A DNA stretch of 64,000 nucleotides from Zonotrichia leucophrys gambelii (taxonomy: Eukaryota > Chordata > Aves > Passeriformes > Passerellidae), in the NCBI RefSeq assembly GCF_028769735.1, contig NC_088178.1, positions 7,940,001-8,004,000 of the forward strand, given 5' to 3'. The notes beneath the pieces are model-generated. The model searched no databases. It saw nothing but the letters and a program-made list of their open reading frames with translations, and had not been told where the DNA came from. Positions 14,253-27,900 of the stretch are shown piece by piece (within the stretch, counting starts at the first letter, position 1; each line of letters starts with the position of its first letter). The position numbers were made by a program, and so were the translations under genes.

Positions 14253-15182
14253 ATTTAATTTCCTTAGAAACTTATAATGCTTTAGACAAAAATGAGATGC
14301 TGGGTATTTTTTTCTATGCTGTCTCTTCTTCTTCCATTCTTTAAGAAAGAAGCAAAAACCCTTTACAATTATACTTTATTCATAGCAAAAGAAACATTAA
14401 ATAATTTGGTGGCTGTTGCCTCTTTTCATGTACCAATGAGAGGTGCATAATTCCTGTGTAGCAAGTTATTCAGCCACAGAAAATGAGGGCTGCAGAAGAG
14501 AAGGTGAAAAAATCATTTTAATTTTTTTTATTTTGTAAATTGATATTATTGCATTGGAGCTAAACTATCTCAATTTCCAATTTAGCAGACTGGAAAATGA
14601 CAATAAAAGTAATAGATTTTAGTAGCCAGTTTAACCTTTTCGTTATATTTTGAATTCCTAAATAGGAGTGCTTCTAATACTGTAATGTTGATGCATCATG
14701 TTTCCCTATGCCTTTGAGCTGCTAACTTGTAATTGCAGAAAGCTGAGTTATTCAAGCTAACTTCTGCAATTTAAGGCTTATTGTCTGTCTTGAGAGGCAA
14801 GAGACACACAGTGGTGGAACTCTGTCAATGGTCCTTCAGTGGCAGGAAATGATATGTGAGGAATTGACAAGACACAATTATTATTCTGCACAGTGGGATA
14901 CATTGCAGCAGAACATTACCGAATACAACTGGTCAGAAAAGGTTTGAGTTTCAAGTATTTTCCCATATCCTTGCCAAGATTCCAAAGTGAGATGCAGTTC
15001 CTATCATTTACCTGGAATGTGGAAAATCCAGACAAATGCAAGATTTTAATTCTTTTTGCATAAATTATTCTCTGTCAGTAACTTTAATAGCATCAGGCTT
15101 TATTTGTGACATGATCAGTGCTCAGTGATAAAACTGGGGGGATATCCAATGTGAGTGAAATGCAGCAAATCTGAAAGGCAGG

Positions 15183-15592
15183 CCCAGAATCACCAGCTGG
15201 GAAGAGACCCCCAAAGGTCCCCTCCTCTGGACTCCCATCTAGGCCAGGGCTAAAAAGAGCAGGGCTGTTCAGAGCCTTGTCTGGTCAAATTTTCAGCATC
15301 TCCAAGGGTATAGCTGAGTTCTCTGGGTGACCTGCTCCAATTCTGAACACCCGTATGTTTCAAAAATGAATTGAAAACTATTCTTGTGTTGAGTTAAAAT
15401 TTCCCATGTATTTCAACTTGTGTTTGGTTTCTCTTTTCACTCTGTGGAGCATCGGGAAAGAGTTTGGCACCATCTTCTCTGTACCCTTAGGGGTCCCCCT
15501 GAGGTTTTCTGTCTTTAGGGCTGAGCAAACTCAGTTCTCTCAACCTTTCATGTTCCAGCTCCTGACCACCTCAGCATTTCCCTTATCTCAAA
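15183..15592 (-). mobile_element. CR1 LINE 3' fragment, antisense, old
   Basis: Read on the plus strand this is the reverse complement of a CR1 3' region. It begins with a 'CAGAATCA' start, then a 'GGGAAGAGACC' segment, 'CATCTCCAAGGGTA', 'CTCTGGGTGACCTGCTCCAATTC', and later 'GGGCTGAGCAAACTCAGTTC', 'CTCTCAACCTTTCATG' and 'TTCCAGCTCCTGACCA'. These follow CR1 order over about 400 bp with many substitutions and indels, so the copy is old. It is 5'-truncated, as nearly all avian CR1 copies are, and carries only the end of ORF2 and/or the 3' UTR. The 63-codon frame at 15406-15597 lies in it and is spurious. Confidence 0.8.
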
Positions 15593-18500
15593 CCTAGGAC
15601 CATATCAAGGTAAGAATTTTGTGTTGCTTCTATCCAATCATTCCCTTTCATCTACAGAAACCAAATGTCACAGTTTGGCTTTTTCAACCCCCTGGATCTG
15701 TCAACACATAACTTGTGGCAATGTATTTTAGCAGAGAACAGTCCTCAGGATGTCTATAAAAGGTCAACACAAACTTAAAATTATTTATTTCTCTATTTAC
15801 AAATTCTGTGACTCTAAATATATGTGAGAGAAACTGCTTTAGGCTGTCATGCCAAACTTCCCCTGTGGATACTCTTGAAGAGGACTCTAATGGTATGGCT
15901 ACAGGAATAATAATTGTCACCATTTAAAGAACATTAATGCCATGTAAAATGTAGTGGGATTGTAAGTCAATTCCCTATTTTTAAGGCAGAACCAGATGCT
16001 TTTTGAAGGCTGACTCATTCAGTGGCAATCTCTGACATAAAAGAGGTGTTTTTGCCATGGTCTATTGGACAGAATGAAGAACAGTGCCCTCCCCGATGCC
16101 ATTGTTCACTGATGTATTCAGTGATTGCTATTTTTTGATGGGGAATGTGTTCCATGATGTAGTAGGCAGAATGTCATCTCTCTGAATGAACTGTTGAAGT
16201 GCAGGTTTTCTGTTCAGCTCCATTCAAGAGCAAGTCTCCAGAGCTTTCAGAGAATGATTAAAGTGGGTATAAAGAATCTTTGTACTGGAGAGTGATCTTT
16301 GTGCCCTTTTATGGAGTACTGGAACAATAGTCTGCAAAGCAGACAAACTGAGGTGAAAATTATATTGTGAGTCCTAGAATACACATCCTGAAAGCCCTAA
16401 ACTGCTCTAGGGAGAGCTGATGTTGTGGAATCACAACTCTAAACTGAGAGACAGCCAGATATATGCACTGATTAGGTAAAACTTGAAAAGCTTAAAATTT
16501 TCATCCACTAAAATCTTATGAATTACCAGTGTTGCATTTGGGGAAGCATGCATGACTGTCATAAAGATTTTTACACACCTTTGTTTCCCACATGATAGTT
16601 GGAAGACATTTCATTAAAGAAAACATAACAGTATATTTTCCATGAACTTTCCCATTATCAAGTCAAACCTACCTGCTTTTTCGTCAGTTCCAGGCCTTGA
16701 TTTGTCTTTCTAAATATAAATTATAATTTTTTTTGGGAGGCAGGTATAGAACAAATGTTACCTTGCATTTAATTATACCTTCAGTTATAAAATGATACAA
16801 AATTTACATGTAGAAATTTGACATACACATTTTTCTACACATGAATTACATAAAGGTCTAAGTTGTTGTGGAGATGCCCTACCTGGACAATTCATGCAGA
16901 TATTTTTATTCATACCTGGTTTCCATGATTACTGCTAGAAGAAGTAACTTTCGTAACTGATTTTTTGAAAACAAAAAGTAAAAATACAGCATAGATACTA
17001 AAACAAGGAACTTGATTTTTGACCCTTTAAAATGATTTGGTCTGGATTAATTGTGAAGAGTTAGGGAAGACTGCTGCAGGTTCTTTTATCTCACATAGTT
17101 TTCTCATCCCCAGTTAACTGGACACTCTGAGTAGAAACGTGGATGAAAGGATCTTAGAAAGAATCATTAACCTAAACAAACTTTCTTTTTTCCCCCTAGT
17201 TAGTTTTGTCCTACATTGAAAACTTACCAAGCTGATAGTCCTGCATGCACTCAACTGTCCTTAACTGACATGTGGGGAGGATTATGAGAAGGAAAATAAG
17301 AATTTTATTCCTAAAATGAGCTTCAACTTATAAGACTTTTCTGAGGAAATGAGAGGAGAAAGGAAGGTGTTCATGACTCATTCTCCTTGTTCTTTCGTCA
17401 CTCAAGATTCATATTCCTGTTTCTAAATTTGGTGGAAGAAAAGTCTGTCTTCACTTGAGACTTTGTGAACATTTTATTTGCAGTAAACATTGGTATATGA
17501 GTTTTATAGGAGGTTGGTGATATCTGGAAATGATGTACACTTTGTGCCACTGGATCCTGCACAGAGATACAGTGTCTGCAAACTGTATGTTGGGTAAATT
17601 GTTCTGCTCCTATCCATGCCATTATCTGATTTTTTTTTTTTTACTGAAGGCCTCTTTTATTTTCCTAAACTCTAAAAAATTCTTAGTTATGTAAAAAAAA
17701 TCCTGTGGAAAATGAAGGTAGAATTCATGAAGTTAGAGTGCAGTATGTCTCATGACTTGGTTAGTAAACAGACTTTGAGCTCAGGAGTGCTTATATTTTT
17801 TTTTCACATCTTTTATTTATTTAAATTACCAGGCAAAAAAACTTGGGACAGCACCAGGGCTTTCATCTACTCACCTTTGTTCCACTTGTGTTCCCAGAGA
17901 CTTCTCTGAGGGACCAGAAGCACTAAATGGAGGTGGCTATGCTGCCTGCCTGGGAGGCAGGGAGATCTGGCTCAGGAATAAGATATTTGAGCCTTCTAGC
18001 CAAGGAAACTTGCCACAGCAATGATGATATCATGGATGGAATTTATGGACTATTGTGTATTTATCTCTTGTCATTGCTAAGCAGTGCAAGCGAGCAAGCA
18101 AAACTCCCGTTAGCCATAGCATCTGTTCAGCTCTAGCGCAGAACTTCAAAATTAGACCCTGTGTTTGCAAATCCAGTGCCATGGAAAAAGTGCCATCTGG
18201 CCTAGATCTGTTTCACAGTAAACTCGTTTATTTTGTGAAACTGAGGAGACAGCCCAAAAAACTACAAGGCATTTGCAGTGGTTGATATAGACACAAGAAT
18301 CAACCATTCCTGTGCAATTGGACAGTGCAAAACAATGCACTTGATCACAATATGGCTTCAGAATAATCTCAGCAAGAGCGAAGATGAAGAATCCCTGTTG
18401 GGCTTTTCTAAAGTTTTAGCAAGGTTGCTTGAAGAGGAGATAGATTTCCATAGGCCATAATAAAATAAGACAGGTGTCCTAAATTATCCTAAAACCACAG

Positions 18501-19248
18501 AATCGAACTGTTTGCAAGAGCAAATAAAGAGAGAATATTTCTGCAAATAAATGTCTTCATTTTACTTTGCTTTGTGGTAGGAAAAGAATTTTCAGGCAGC
18601 ACAGAAGCAGTCTCTGATCCAAAACCTCCTGGCAGCATCAAAAATCTGTCACAGTTGGTCAGTGATTAGATCCTGGTGATAAGAACAGCATCTAGAATAT
18701 TGAATTGCTATCCTTTATTTGATGCTTTTGGAGGGACTTCAGACATATGCCAAGAGCCTCAAAATAATAATTATCTAAGCTACAGTTATGAAAGAAGATC
18801 AGAAACTTTAAATGGTGGTCAACTCTTTGTCTGAATTCTGCATACATTCGTGGCAAACCCCAGAGACAGTATTCAAACATACAGACCTAAAGACCAACAT
18901 TACAGGAGTGAAGAAATAGTATACCAATTATCAGTCACAAAGTATTTCAAACTTGCTGGGTTTTTGACTGACAGTAGAGCAATGCCTAAGGAAACAGCCT
19001 GGAAGCAACCCTGACACAAACTTGGCATTTTTCAAGTGAGGTCCTGAGAGATACCAAACACAGCTGTGCTGAGAGGAGAAATTGTGCCTGGTCATGCTCT
19101 TTGGAGTGGGACAAGCTGAGCTGTTCTGGGGACACGGTGGCTGTGCAGCCTCATCCCAAGTTAGCAGGATGCATGTTGAAGATTTCTCTGGTGAGTAAAT
19201 CCAGCTGGCCATGTTGTGGTTTTGGGGGGCATTGTATTGTGACAAGAG
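15593..19248. other. Unique noncoding stretch, mildly CpG-retaining at 18.0-18.5 kb
   Basis: No gene supported. A run of 13 T occurs at 17630-17642, and a 7-bp-arm inverted repeat (CCTGCCT-GGG-AGGCAGG) at 17945-17961. From about 18080 to 18400 CpG dinucleotides are denser than in the flanks (I count five), with overlapping short open frames but no recognisable protein; this could be a conserved noncoding element. Confidence 0.45.
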
Positions 19249-19602
19249 GAAAATTGTAGGCACCCAGTGTGTGGTAATTGGCAGTGGGGCTGGCCCAGCC
19301 TCATCCCCAGTGGGTGCAGCTGTGAGCAGCAGGTGAGCAGCACTGACAGCAACGAGCCATGGAGTGCCCAGGGGCACTGAGCAGCCACCAAAGGGAACAG
19401 AGGGCACACAGGGGCAGGGCACCAACAGGAGGGGATAAAAGGCTGGGCTGGAGAACAAGAAGGGTGGATGCTTGCAGCCCTCTGAAGAGGTAAGGTGGTG
19501 CTCTGTGTGGGTTGAAGCTTTCTGATATTGTATTGGGATACCCTGTGTACTGTGGCTGTCTCAACTGCAACATGTGCTGTGACGTATGCTGTGACAGAAA
19601 AT
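19249..19602 (+). mobile_element. Solo LTR copy A with 6-bp target duplication
   Basis: The LTR body is 19255-19596 (342 bp), starting TG and ending CA. It is flanked by perfect direct repeats GAAAAT at 19249-19254 and 19597-19602. It shares most of its sequence with copies at 37312-37675 and 52061-52387, including the GGCAC start, the segment around GAGCCATGGAG, the TATA region and a 'TCTCAACTGCAA' tail. No internal retroviral sequence lies beside it, so it is a solo LTR left by LTR-LTR recombination. The 6-bp duplication fits a class II (ERVK-like) element; that class assignment is inference. Minus-strand open frames of up to 175 codons across it (18931-19612) are artefacts of its GC-rich sequence. 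Confidence 0.9.
19434..19442 (+). promoter_or_regulatory. TATA box of solo LTR A
   Basis: GATAAAAGG is preserved in all three LTR copies, marking U3 and plus-strand orientation. A consensus splice donor (AG|GTAAGG, GT at 19490-19491) lies about 55 bp downstream, so a transcript started here could in principle splice into flanking DNA. Confidence 0.55.
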
Positions 19603-21560
19603 CACATGCCAAAGGTAAAAATGTCCAAAATCCACCTTTCAGAGGGAAGGTAGGATTTATGAATTAGTCACTTCTGGATACCTTAGGAGCCACTCCAGGT
19701 GCTCCACTCTGTGCTCCAGGAAAACAGAGAAACCCCTTTCTAACAGTGTGTGGTGAAGTTGGCACTAAATTGATTTGTGAGAAATGAGAATTTCTTTAAT
19801 GCAGGCCTGGCAGTAACCTCGGCAGAGATCATGAAGTAAATGCATGCCTCACTCTGGGGGGTAGAGTGTTCTGCAGTGACATGAGGACTGTATTTACAAG
19901 TTAGATACGAGTGCCTGAGAGCAGGCATTAGTCAGGGGAATTTGAGTACAGTGGTTGCTAATGGGAAAAAACCTTTTCCTCTGCAGCTCCCCTTTAAATA
20001 TAAGGAACTTTTAAGTCCTGCTAAACTTTCTCATGAATCAGAAATGAGATATGGAAGCGAGGGTCCCACTTTTCATTTTAGGTTGCCATGTTTTGTGTTT
20101 CTGTGTTCAGATAATGAAGTGCTGTGCTGCTGACTGGCTTCTGTGGAATGTTGAAAAAGGAAATGTAAAAGGGTCTTACAGGCTCTGAGAATCTAGTGAT
20201 GGAAAAGGCAAAAATCCAGAGGGCCTTCAGAGCTTGAAATTTTTTCCAGTGTCAGATACACAGATTGATTAAATGACAGATCAGTGGAGAAAGAAATTGT
20301 TGAGGAAGGGCAAGGAGATGAGAATCAGATGGCTGAGAGCCTGGAGTTCTTTTCTGAGGTAGTTCTTTTGATTTTAGTAATTTTATCACTTTCTGTGTGT
20401 GAAGCACTGTCTCTGCCCGCTCATTGCTGAGCAGCAGCAGCACAGACCATGGCCCAGTGCTCCCACAGAGTGGGGTCAGGGAGCCAGGGCATTCCTGGAG
20501 CATTCCCAGGCACGTCACCTGTGCTCATACCTTGCAAACCTAAGGATGATTATGGAGTTCCTGGCACAGAGCAGAGTCCTGCTCCTTACCTGTAGTATAA
20601 TACACATAAATCAAAAAGGAAAACAAAAGTCAACAATTTAAACAATCTTAACACTCACAGATTTTTTTTTGAAGTGGCACCCAATTTAGACTTCAAAAAC
20701 TTACTGGTAAAAAGAAGTTCATTCCTAAGATTTATGGAGAGTTTTTTCTTCAGATAAGTCAATATGCAATTATTCTAGCTTAAGGTGGTGAAGGATTTGG
20801 GTCTTATTTTTTCATACAGTGGCTCTTGCTTATGGCAGTTTAAAAAAAATTAAATAAGGTATCAATTGTGCTATGTTAAAAATTATAATTTTTTTACATT
20901 ATAAATTAAAATTTCAGGTTGTGGTAGCAATTTTTTCCTACTTTATTTTTATAAAGCTGAGACCAAACAATTTTAAGTCAAGCAATTTAAAATCACTGAT
21001 TCAATTCACTCCCCTACTGTTTTGGGTCTTTCAGGACAGGCAGAAATAAAAAGCAGGGTTTTTTCATGAGAGGAATATTTGAAAATGTTTGTATGTGACT
21101 GCTTGAGGAGGATCTAATGGTTCATAATATTAAAGAAATAGAAAAGAATCTTGTAACAGCATTGTGGTAAAGCTCTTAAAGACAGAGGGCATGTAAAACT
21201 GCAGTTTCTATAGTAACAGGATTTTCGTCCTTTATAAATGAATGTGGAGAATTTAGAGATGTACAATCTGACAGAGCAGCACTGTGAAACTCATCACATT
21301 CATCACTCCTCCCAAAAATTTATGGTCCAGTAGAATGGAAAATAGCCCCACCTGCAATGGCCGATGCAGAGGGGGCAGAAAGGATCCTGCAGGGATTCCC
21401 TGTGTGTGGGCATTGCTGCAGGGGGTGGATTTCCCCACAGAGGACTCCTAGGTTAAGTGATGGAATTCACAGACTCATAGGTCTCCTTAGAAGATTCTGT
21501 AGAGAAAGAAAAGGACTCAGATACCCATTTAATACCCAGAAAGAAATCTAGGAAGACATG

Positions 21561-21578
21561 GAGAACACAACTGTTCTC
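21561..21578. repeat. Inverted repeat GAGAACA-N4-TGTTCTC
   Basis: Two perfect 7-bp arms are separated by CAAC. It contains AGAACA and TGTTCT, the half-sites of steroid-receptor elements, but with a 4-bp spacer where 3 bp is required. Confidence 0.6.
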
Positions 21579-21978
21579 AAGCTTGTGCATAGGTGCAATT
21601 TGGATGCACATTTATCACCTCTAGGTTAATTTTGAAACAAAGGATGTGTCCTCTTCCTCTGAACGTTTTGTAGCCTGAGTCAGGTGAATTGGGGTTTATT
21701 TTCTTTTTTCTGTTTTGTTTAATTTTTTAGAGAGTAGCATTTGTTATATTGCTCACATTTCTTGGGGACATCAAGAGAATAAAAATGTGGGATTTTTATG
21801 GGTTGTCTGGTGTCCTGTTAACATCTGTATTTAATAAGTGCTAGCTAATAACAGATAGATAGTAATATGTAAACTACATAATAAAGTTAGAAGCCTGAGG
21901 CTCTGATTTACTAATAAAATCTTTACTATAAATTGTTGTTAGTTACTGAGTCTGCTATAACCTTATAAAGCAGGTTTG

Positions 21979-21996
21979 AGAACAGAAGTCTGTTCT
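21979..21996. repeat. Inverted repeat AGAACAGA-AG-TCTGTTCT
   Basis: Perfect 8-bp arms around a 2-bp centre make an almost complete 18-bp palindrome about 0.4 kb from the similar one at 21561. The AGAACA and TGTTCT half-sites are 6 bp apart. Confidence 0.6.
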
Positions 21997-24900
21997 GTCC
22001 CAGATTTCCTTTATGCTACGAGAACTTGGATTTACAACAGTTCCTCTGTGTAAAGGGGAGAAAATAGACTGCTAAAAAAATAAATGTAGTATAGATTCTG
22101 AGGCACTCCAATGTTTAGGGCAGTTTTGGTGAGCTTAGGGATACCCTAAAACAAGGTAGGTCCATTTTTTCATGCCTTGGAAGAGTTTCCTGACAATGGA
22201 AATATACCTGGACATACTATCATGGTAAAGCACTTTGTAATGCTATGGAATAAAGGAAAGAAAATTAAATTCACTTTCCTATTCAGTGAGTTCTTCAAAG
22301 AAGGGAGAGAGAGGAAAGGAGAAAAATAATGCTTTTTATTTTCTTCATATGCTCTCCATTCTTTCCAGTTACAGATGTCTTGTGTTAAACAGGAATCTGC
22401 TGTAAAGGAGGATGAAAGAGTCACATCAGGAAAGGCATGAATGTGTGGATTTTAAGGGCATTTTCTAATTTTATAATCAGTCTGTTGAACTTAATAAAAA
22501 GGGTTTCATCTAGTGGATTTTTATTTAGCCCTCAATTAACAAGCAGTCACATTTCAGAAATCTGTAACATTTCCTGCTGGTTTTCTGTCCCCTCAGAGTT
22601 TCACTGTATGAATGAAGTGTGTAAACTTTTTTTCAGTAAAATGGTACTTGAGAGCTTGGGGGAGTTCCTTGTGCAGGTTGGCTGCTGGGAATCTTCATAA
22701 AGATCCATCCAGGAGATGAACATTAATGCCAAGCTTCAACCCATGAGCAGCACTGCTGTGACTTCTCTCAGGGGCAGACAGGAGTGGAGCTGTTGGGGTG
22801 ACCTGCCATGGGTGAATAATTAAAGCATGTGTTAACTGGACAAGCCAATTCAAGTGCAATTCTCATTATTTTGGACACCTGAGCAGTAAAGCCTGGTGTC
22901 ACAGAGCCCACTCCTTTCTCAAATTCTGTTCCTGGACTCTCTGGATTTAGCTGCCTGCCATTGGTGCTCAAGTGCTCATTGCGGACTGTGAAACTTTGAG
23001 CCAAATTAAAAGTTTGCCTCAGTAGATGGAATATTTTAGTTGTGCATTTCCTAAAAAAATGTGAAAATTTGCAAATCTTTGCTGTGTAGTAAATAGGAAA
23101 AAAAAGAAGAGGAAAAAGATTCCCTTGCTACCATTTAGATAAGATCAAGGAAGTTTTAAAGTAGTGATAAAAACCATTATCAGCTGTTGTATTGTGACAA
23201 TATAGTCACTTAAACCTCAGTATGACTGGAATGAAAAGCTGCTGCTAATAAGGATGCTTTTTGTCACCATAAAGAAGGAATATGCTGACAATTTTATAGA
23301 ATTGAGGCTGATTGCCTATCAGCTAATGAATGCAATGAGTATTTTAAACCACCATTAAATTGATATAGATACTTAATTGAAGCTCCTGTTGCTTGTTCAT
23401 TAAAAATAATGCACAGACTGTGCCCTCTAAGTAATCTGGGATGGATCTTTCAATTTTTTCCTGTTCAAACCATTTCTCTGTGTATAAATAGAGCACATAA
23501 TTATAACTGTTGCTAAATGGTTCAAGTTTCAGTTATCTGGGGATCTCAGCTTTACTATCAAAAGGAAAATACATAAAGATAATATAGATCTGAGGCATGG
23601 AAGATCCAAGTAAGTATTTTAAAAATAGACTCAAAATTAGAACTTCTAATTAAAACAAACTATTTTTGAAGAACTTAAGATGAATTCAGTCAATGTAGGG
23701 TCTGATCTAAGAGGCAATATCTTCTGTCTTATCTTCCTGAATGCCCTATAAATTCATGCATCTTATGAATTTATTGACATTTCAAATAATAATGAATACT
23801 TGAAGTCTAAGGACTGCAAATATTTAATCATTCTGACAACAATGTTTCATAAGAAATATTAGAAATTGGATAGATGATATATTAACATGTGTAAAATTAC
23901 TGTTTATGAATTACTGCTGAAGATTACAGTATCAAAAAGTTGAATGCAGTACAAACTTTTTGCTATCTTGACCAAGCTTCAAGGAAAAAAAATGGTGAAA
24001 GAAGATAATAGAGGTAGAAAACAATCAAAATGAAATGTTTGACAGGTGTTAGTCCAAGAGGCTCAGGCACAATGGGAAGCAGTACAGCAGAGGTGCTGAT
24101 GTTCCTCCTACTCACACACCTTCTGACATCTGACAAGGCTTCAGCTCTGCTGCCTGCCACCTTCAGATGGGGGACATGAACTTAGATATATTGTTTTTCC
24201 AAATCAAGTGATATGGAGTATTTGATAATGGCTTTATCCTAATCTTTCCTATTTAAAGTGCTCCACTTTGCAAAAAATAATGAATTATTCATTGGACAAG
24301 AAAAATAGAGAAAGAAAGAGCTCTGAACTGAAGCATCAATTATTCATGCAACTTTAGATCCCATGACTTTGAGTTGAAAGGTGAATAGTGGTCAAAAGTT
24401 TTTTGATAAAAATCTTCTCAAGGATTAACTTTTTCATATCTTTGTCCTAATTGCATATATTAGATGTGAAAATTATCTCATTATTTGGACAAAAAAAGGC
24501 AAGATCATATAATAAAAATATACTTTGGTATCACCACTTTCTCCACACTTCCCATAAATGTGATTTTTACTCTCTTTTATTCTTAACAATATTAAGCCTT
24601 TCTATGCTGACTGCTCATTTCTGAGATTTCTGCATATCATTTAATAATTGGGGTTTTTTTTCCCAGTTATGCCAGTTATGGACATTTCAAATTTAACTGT
24701 ATGGAGGACTTAAAGTTTTGAATCTGAACTAAATCAAACCTTACAAAAAGTTTCTTTAACGGGAGAAAAAGAACAATGAAAATCATCCATGGCTGATCAT
24801 TTGATTTCGGTCTTGTTTTTCACAGGCTCACAGCAGTTTCCCAGCCTGACAGAGCTCCATGGATCTGTTAGCCAGGATATTCTAAAATAGAATCACACCT

Positions 24901-27900
24901 TCCAGTCAGTCTCATTGTATAAATTTACCATTCCCTTATGCTGTGACTTAGTTACCAGCCAAAATGTGATATGCATGGGAGGTTCAAACAACAAATGGCT
25001 TTGTGATGTGAGCCTTTGAATATGCACCAACTTTCTGTATGTGTTTTTCAAATACTGGTACAATGCTCTATGACTTAAGAAGGATTAAAAATGTATATAA
25101 ATATATATTACAAGTAGCACAACATTTGTAAAATGTTAATATGCATTTTAAGATGCATTCACAGAACTTTATGAATGTTAAATAGGCGACAGTAGATATC
25201 GCTATAAAATATTAATCATTCACTCTGGATTTAGTTATGCTGTAAGCTGCTCAAGAGTCATCAACAGAAAGTGAATAGAGTTATCAAGGTTAGGAACATA
25301 AGGAAATGTGTAAGTTTAAAATTAAGTGCTGGACATGAGGACAAAGCTGACAAGCTACAATTATACAATAAACTGCAGTGTGATCCAGAGTAGCCCCCTG
25401 AGGTGTTCCATCTTTCTTTGAAATGTGTTATAAGGAACACTTGCATCAAATTTTCAGACTTTGGAGTACAGCAAAATGAAATTGTCTCCATCACAAGTCC
25501 CCTAATGAGTCTTTGAGGAAACATACACAGTGAGTTTGAAAACATAATTTTGAAAAATCAACAATTATTTCTGTTGTTAAATGACTGATTGGTGTCCTAC
25601 ACATCATTGTGATATTGACAAAATGTTTCAAAATATAGAATTTTTCAAATGTTAATTAATGTCTTCTCTTTATCCAAGTCTGATGAATAAGTTTTAGATA
25701 TCAATTTTCTAACTTTATATAAACTAATTATTTTTTCTCCTTCAAACAAGCAATACAAATTACAGCATAATTTGCTATTCTTAATTCTTTCTTCCAGTTT
25801 TCCTGACTCAAAAGTGATAGGCTGTAGAGGAATTTCAGCTATAAATATTAAAGGAGCAGTGTTAAGATTAAAAGAAATGGTAATATTAGTTCATATTTAA
25901 TTAGGATACAAATCCAGCTGTTTTTTACAGGGATGTAACCATGATTTAGTGGAGGACTTAGCAGGGCTGGCTTGATTGTTGGACTCTGACCTTGGAACTC
26001 TATTTCTCCAACCTAAACGATGCTGGGATCACAGCTTAGAAACAATACTGACCACAGACTCTCACCTTAGAGAATACTTCTGCCTGCATTGCTCTGTGTG
26101 CAGTTCTGTAGATTCTGTGGTCTCCTGGGAACATAAATAAGTGTATAAGTGATGGTTTGGTAACATCAGAAACTGCATTTTTACTGAAAAGTTCTCAAAT
26201 GGTCACAGTAGTGGAAACTTGGCTACACTGTCCCACTGACGAGCTCCAGACTGAAGCAGGAAGGACCACTACTGAGAAAAATAGATTGTCCCCTTCTCCA
26301 CAGCCACTTAGCTTAGGCATGTCTGCAGAAACTTCCACTGCACTAGCAAAGTGATTGGGAAATCATCATCAGAGTCTGATGTGCATGTTCTTGTCCTGCA
26401 GAGCAACCACAGGTGTCAGAAATACCATTAAAATATTCAAAGAAGGTCAGGGTCCTAAATCTCTCTGAAATCCAGAGTGATCCGGACATCTAATTTTCCT
26501 GGACTCTTGTAAAGCTTTTAAATCACTTTATATACGGTATCTTACATACCTTTTTCTTATTTCCTGCTGTTACAAAGAGAAAGTCAGCATTGCAGTGCTG
26601 TTAGGATTGCCTTTTTAAAAAATCTGTACTGTTCTTTAAGGCTGGCCAGCTATAAAGTCCTGGAACATTTATCATCTTTTCTTCTTTCTGTGGATATGTT
26701 GGGAAACTTTTACAGCTTGTAGAGGAGCTGGACAGACCAGGTCTTCTATAGTACTCAAATCAGGAAGTCTTTGAGATGAAAATTGTTGGAAGTTGGAGAG
26801 CACCTATGTATCCAATATAGTTCTTCCATTGTTTTGTCTTCTGGGCATTTTTCTTGTAACTGTCAAGAGATGGTTTTTGAGGGTCACTGAACCATTGTTT
26901 TGGCTCAGCAGGATTATTATTGTCTTCCTCCTTTTGGTTCTTCTTGTGTATACTAATACAAGTAATTTTTAAAAAGAACATTTCTTCCTGGCTGTTTAAT
27001 CCACCATCCTTATAAGAGACACTGTAGGACCAGAGTGTTACCTGAAGTACTCAAAGAAGGAATTCATCACGACTTTCAAATTTTCTCTCTCCTGTAATGA
27101 TTTAATATTTCTTTTTTTGGGGCAACATTTTGTTTTTCCCCCACCTAAAATTGTGCAGCTAGCAAAACCTAAAAGAACAATAAACTGTTAGGGGTCTGCA
27201 TCAGGATCTGGATTTGTATCAGCTGATATAAATCCTTACAGCTCCATAGCTTTCAAAAGATAGGGACCAACAGACAGGGTCATCCTGTTTATGTTTGTTT
27301 AATGGGATGTACAGCTTCTACTCTGAATGCCAATGCTGTTTCCATCCTGTTGGAATGTTCATGAGTGATGCTCAATAAGAATTACTTTGTCTTAAAGTGT
27401 ACTTCTGTTGGTAACGTCCTGACATAGAAAAGGTGTCCCAGAAGGGCTTCCAGGCACTGTATTTCCAGGAGTATATTAATTAGTAGAGAGAATTTCTTGA
27501 AAATAAGTATTTTAGTGTCTTAGTTTGTAATAAATGTAGGTAAACAGTCTGCCAGGTTTTAAAGGTAAATAGTGATCTACATTCCTATTCTATTAAACTG
27601 CACAGACAGGCCCTTACCTGCTCCAACAAAATCATATCAATTTCCTGGTTGTTTTCATTGCTTATTTGCTCCAAAATGACCTTCAATAAGCATTGTTTTC
27701 CTTTCCATCTACTCAAACAGAAAGAAGGCAGTAAAAACATGGCTGTCAAATATCTGTCAGAACAGATTTATTGTACTGTTTAAATCTGTTGAAGTCAATT
27801 TTTTTCTCCTTCTCTCCTATAATCTGACCCAGGGGTTAAACTCTCAAGTAAAATATTTTTTTTTCCTTTTTCTTCTTGACAACTTACATGAAACAATACA

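Noticed and set aside
18931..19612. Minus-strand open frames of 82-175 codons
   Set aside because: They run antisense through solo LTR A, and near-identical frames recur over LTR C. They follow the repeat and not a gene.
23483..23491. TATAAATAG TATA-like motif
   Set aside because: It lies in very AT-rich DNA with no other promoter element, so chance is the simplest explanation.
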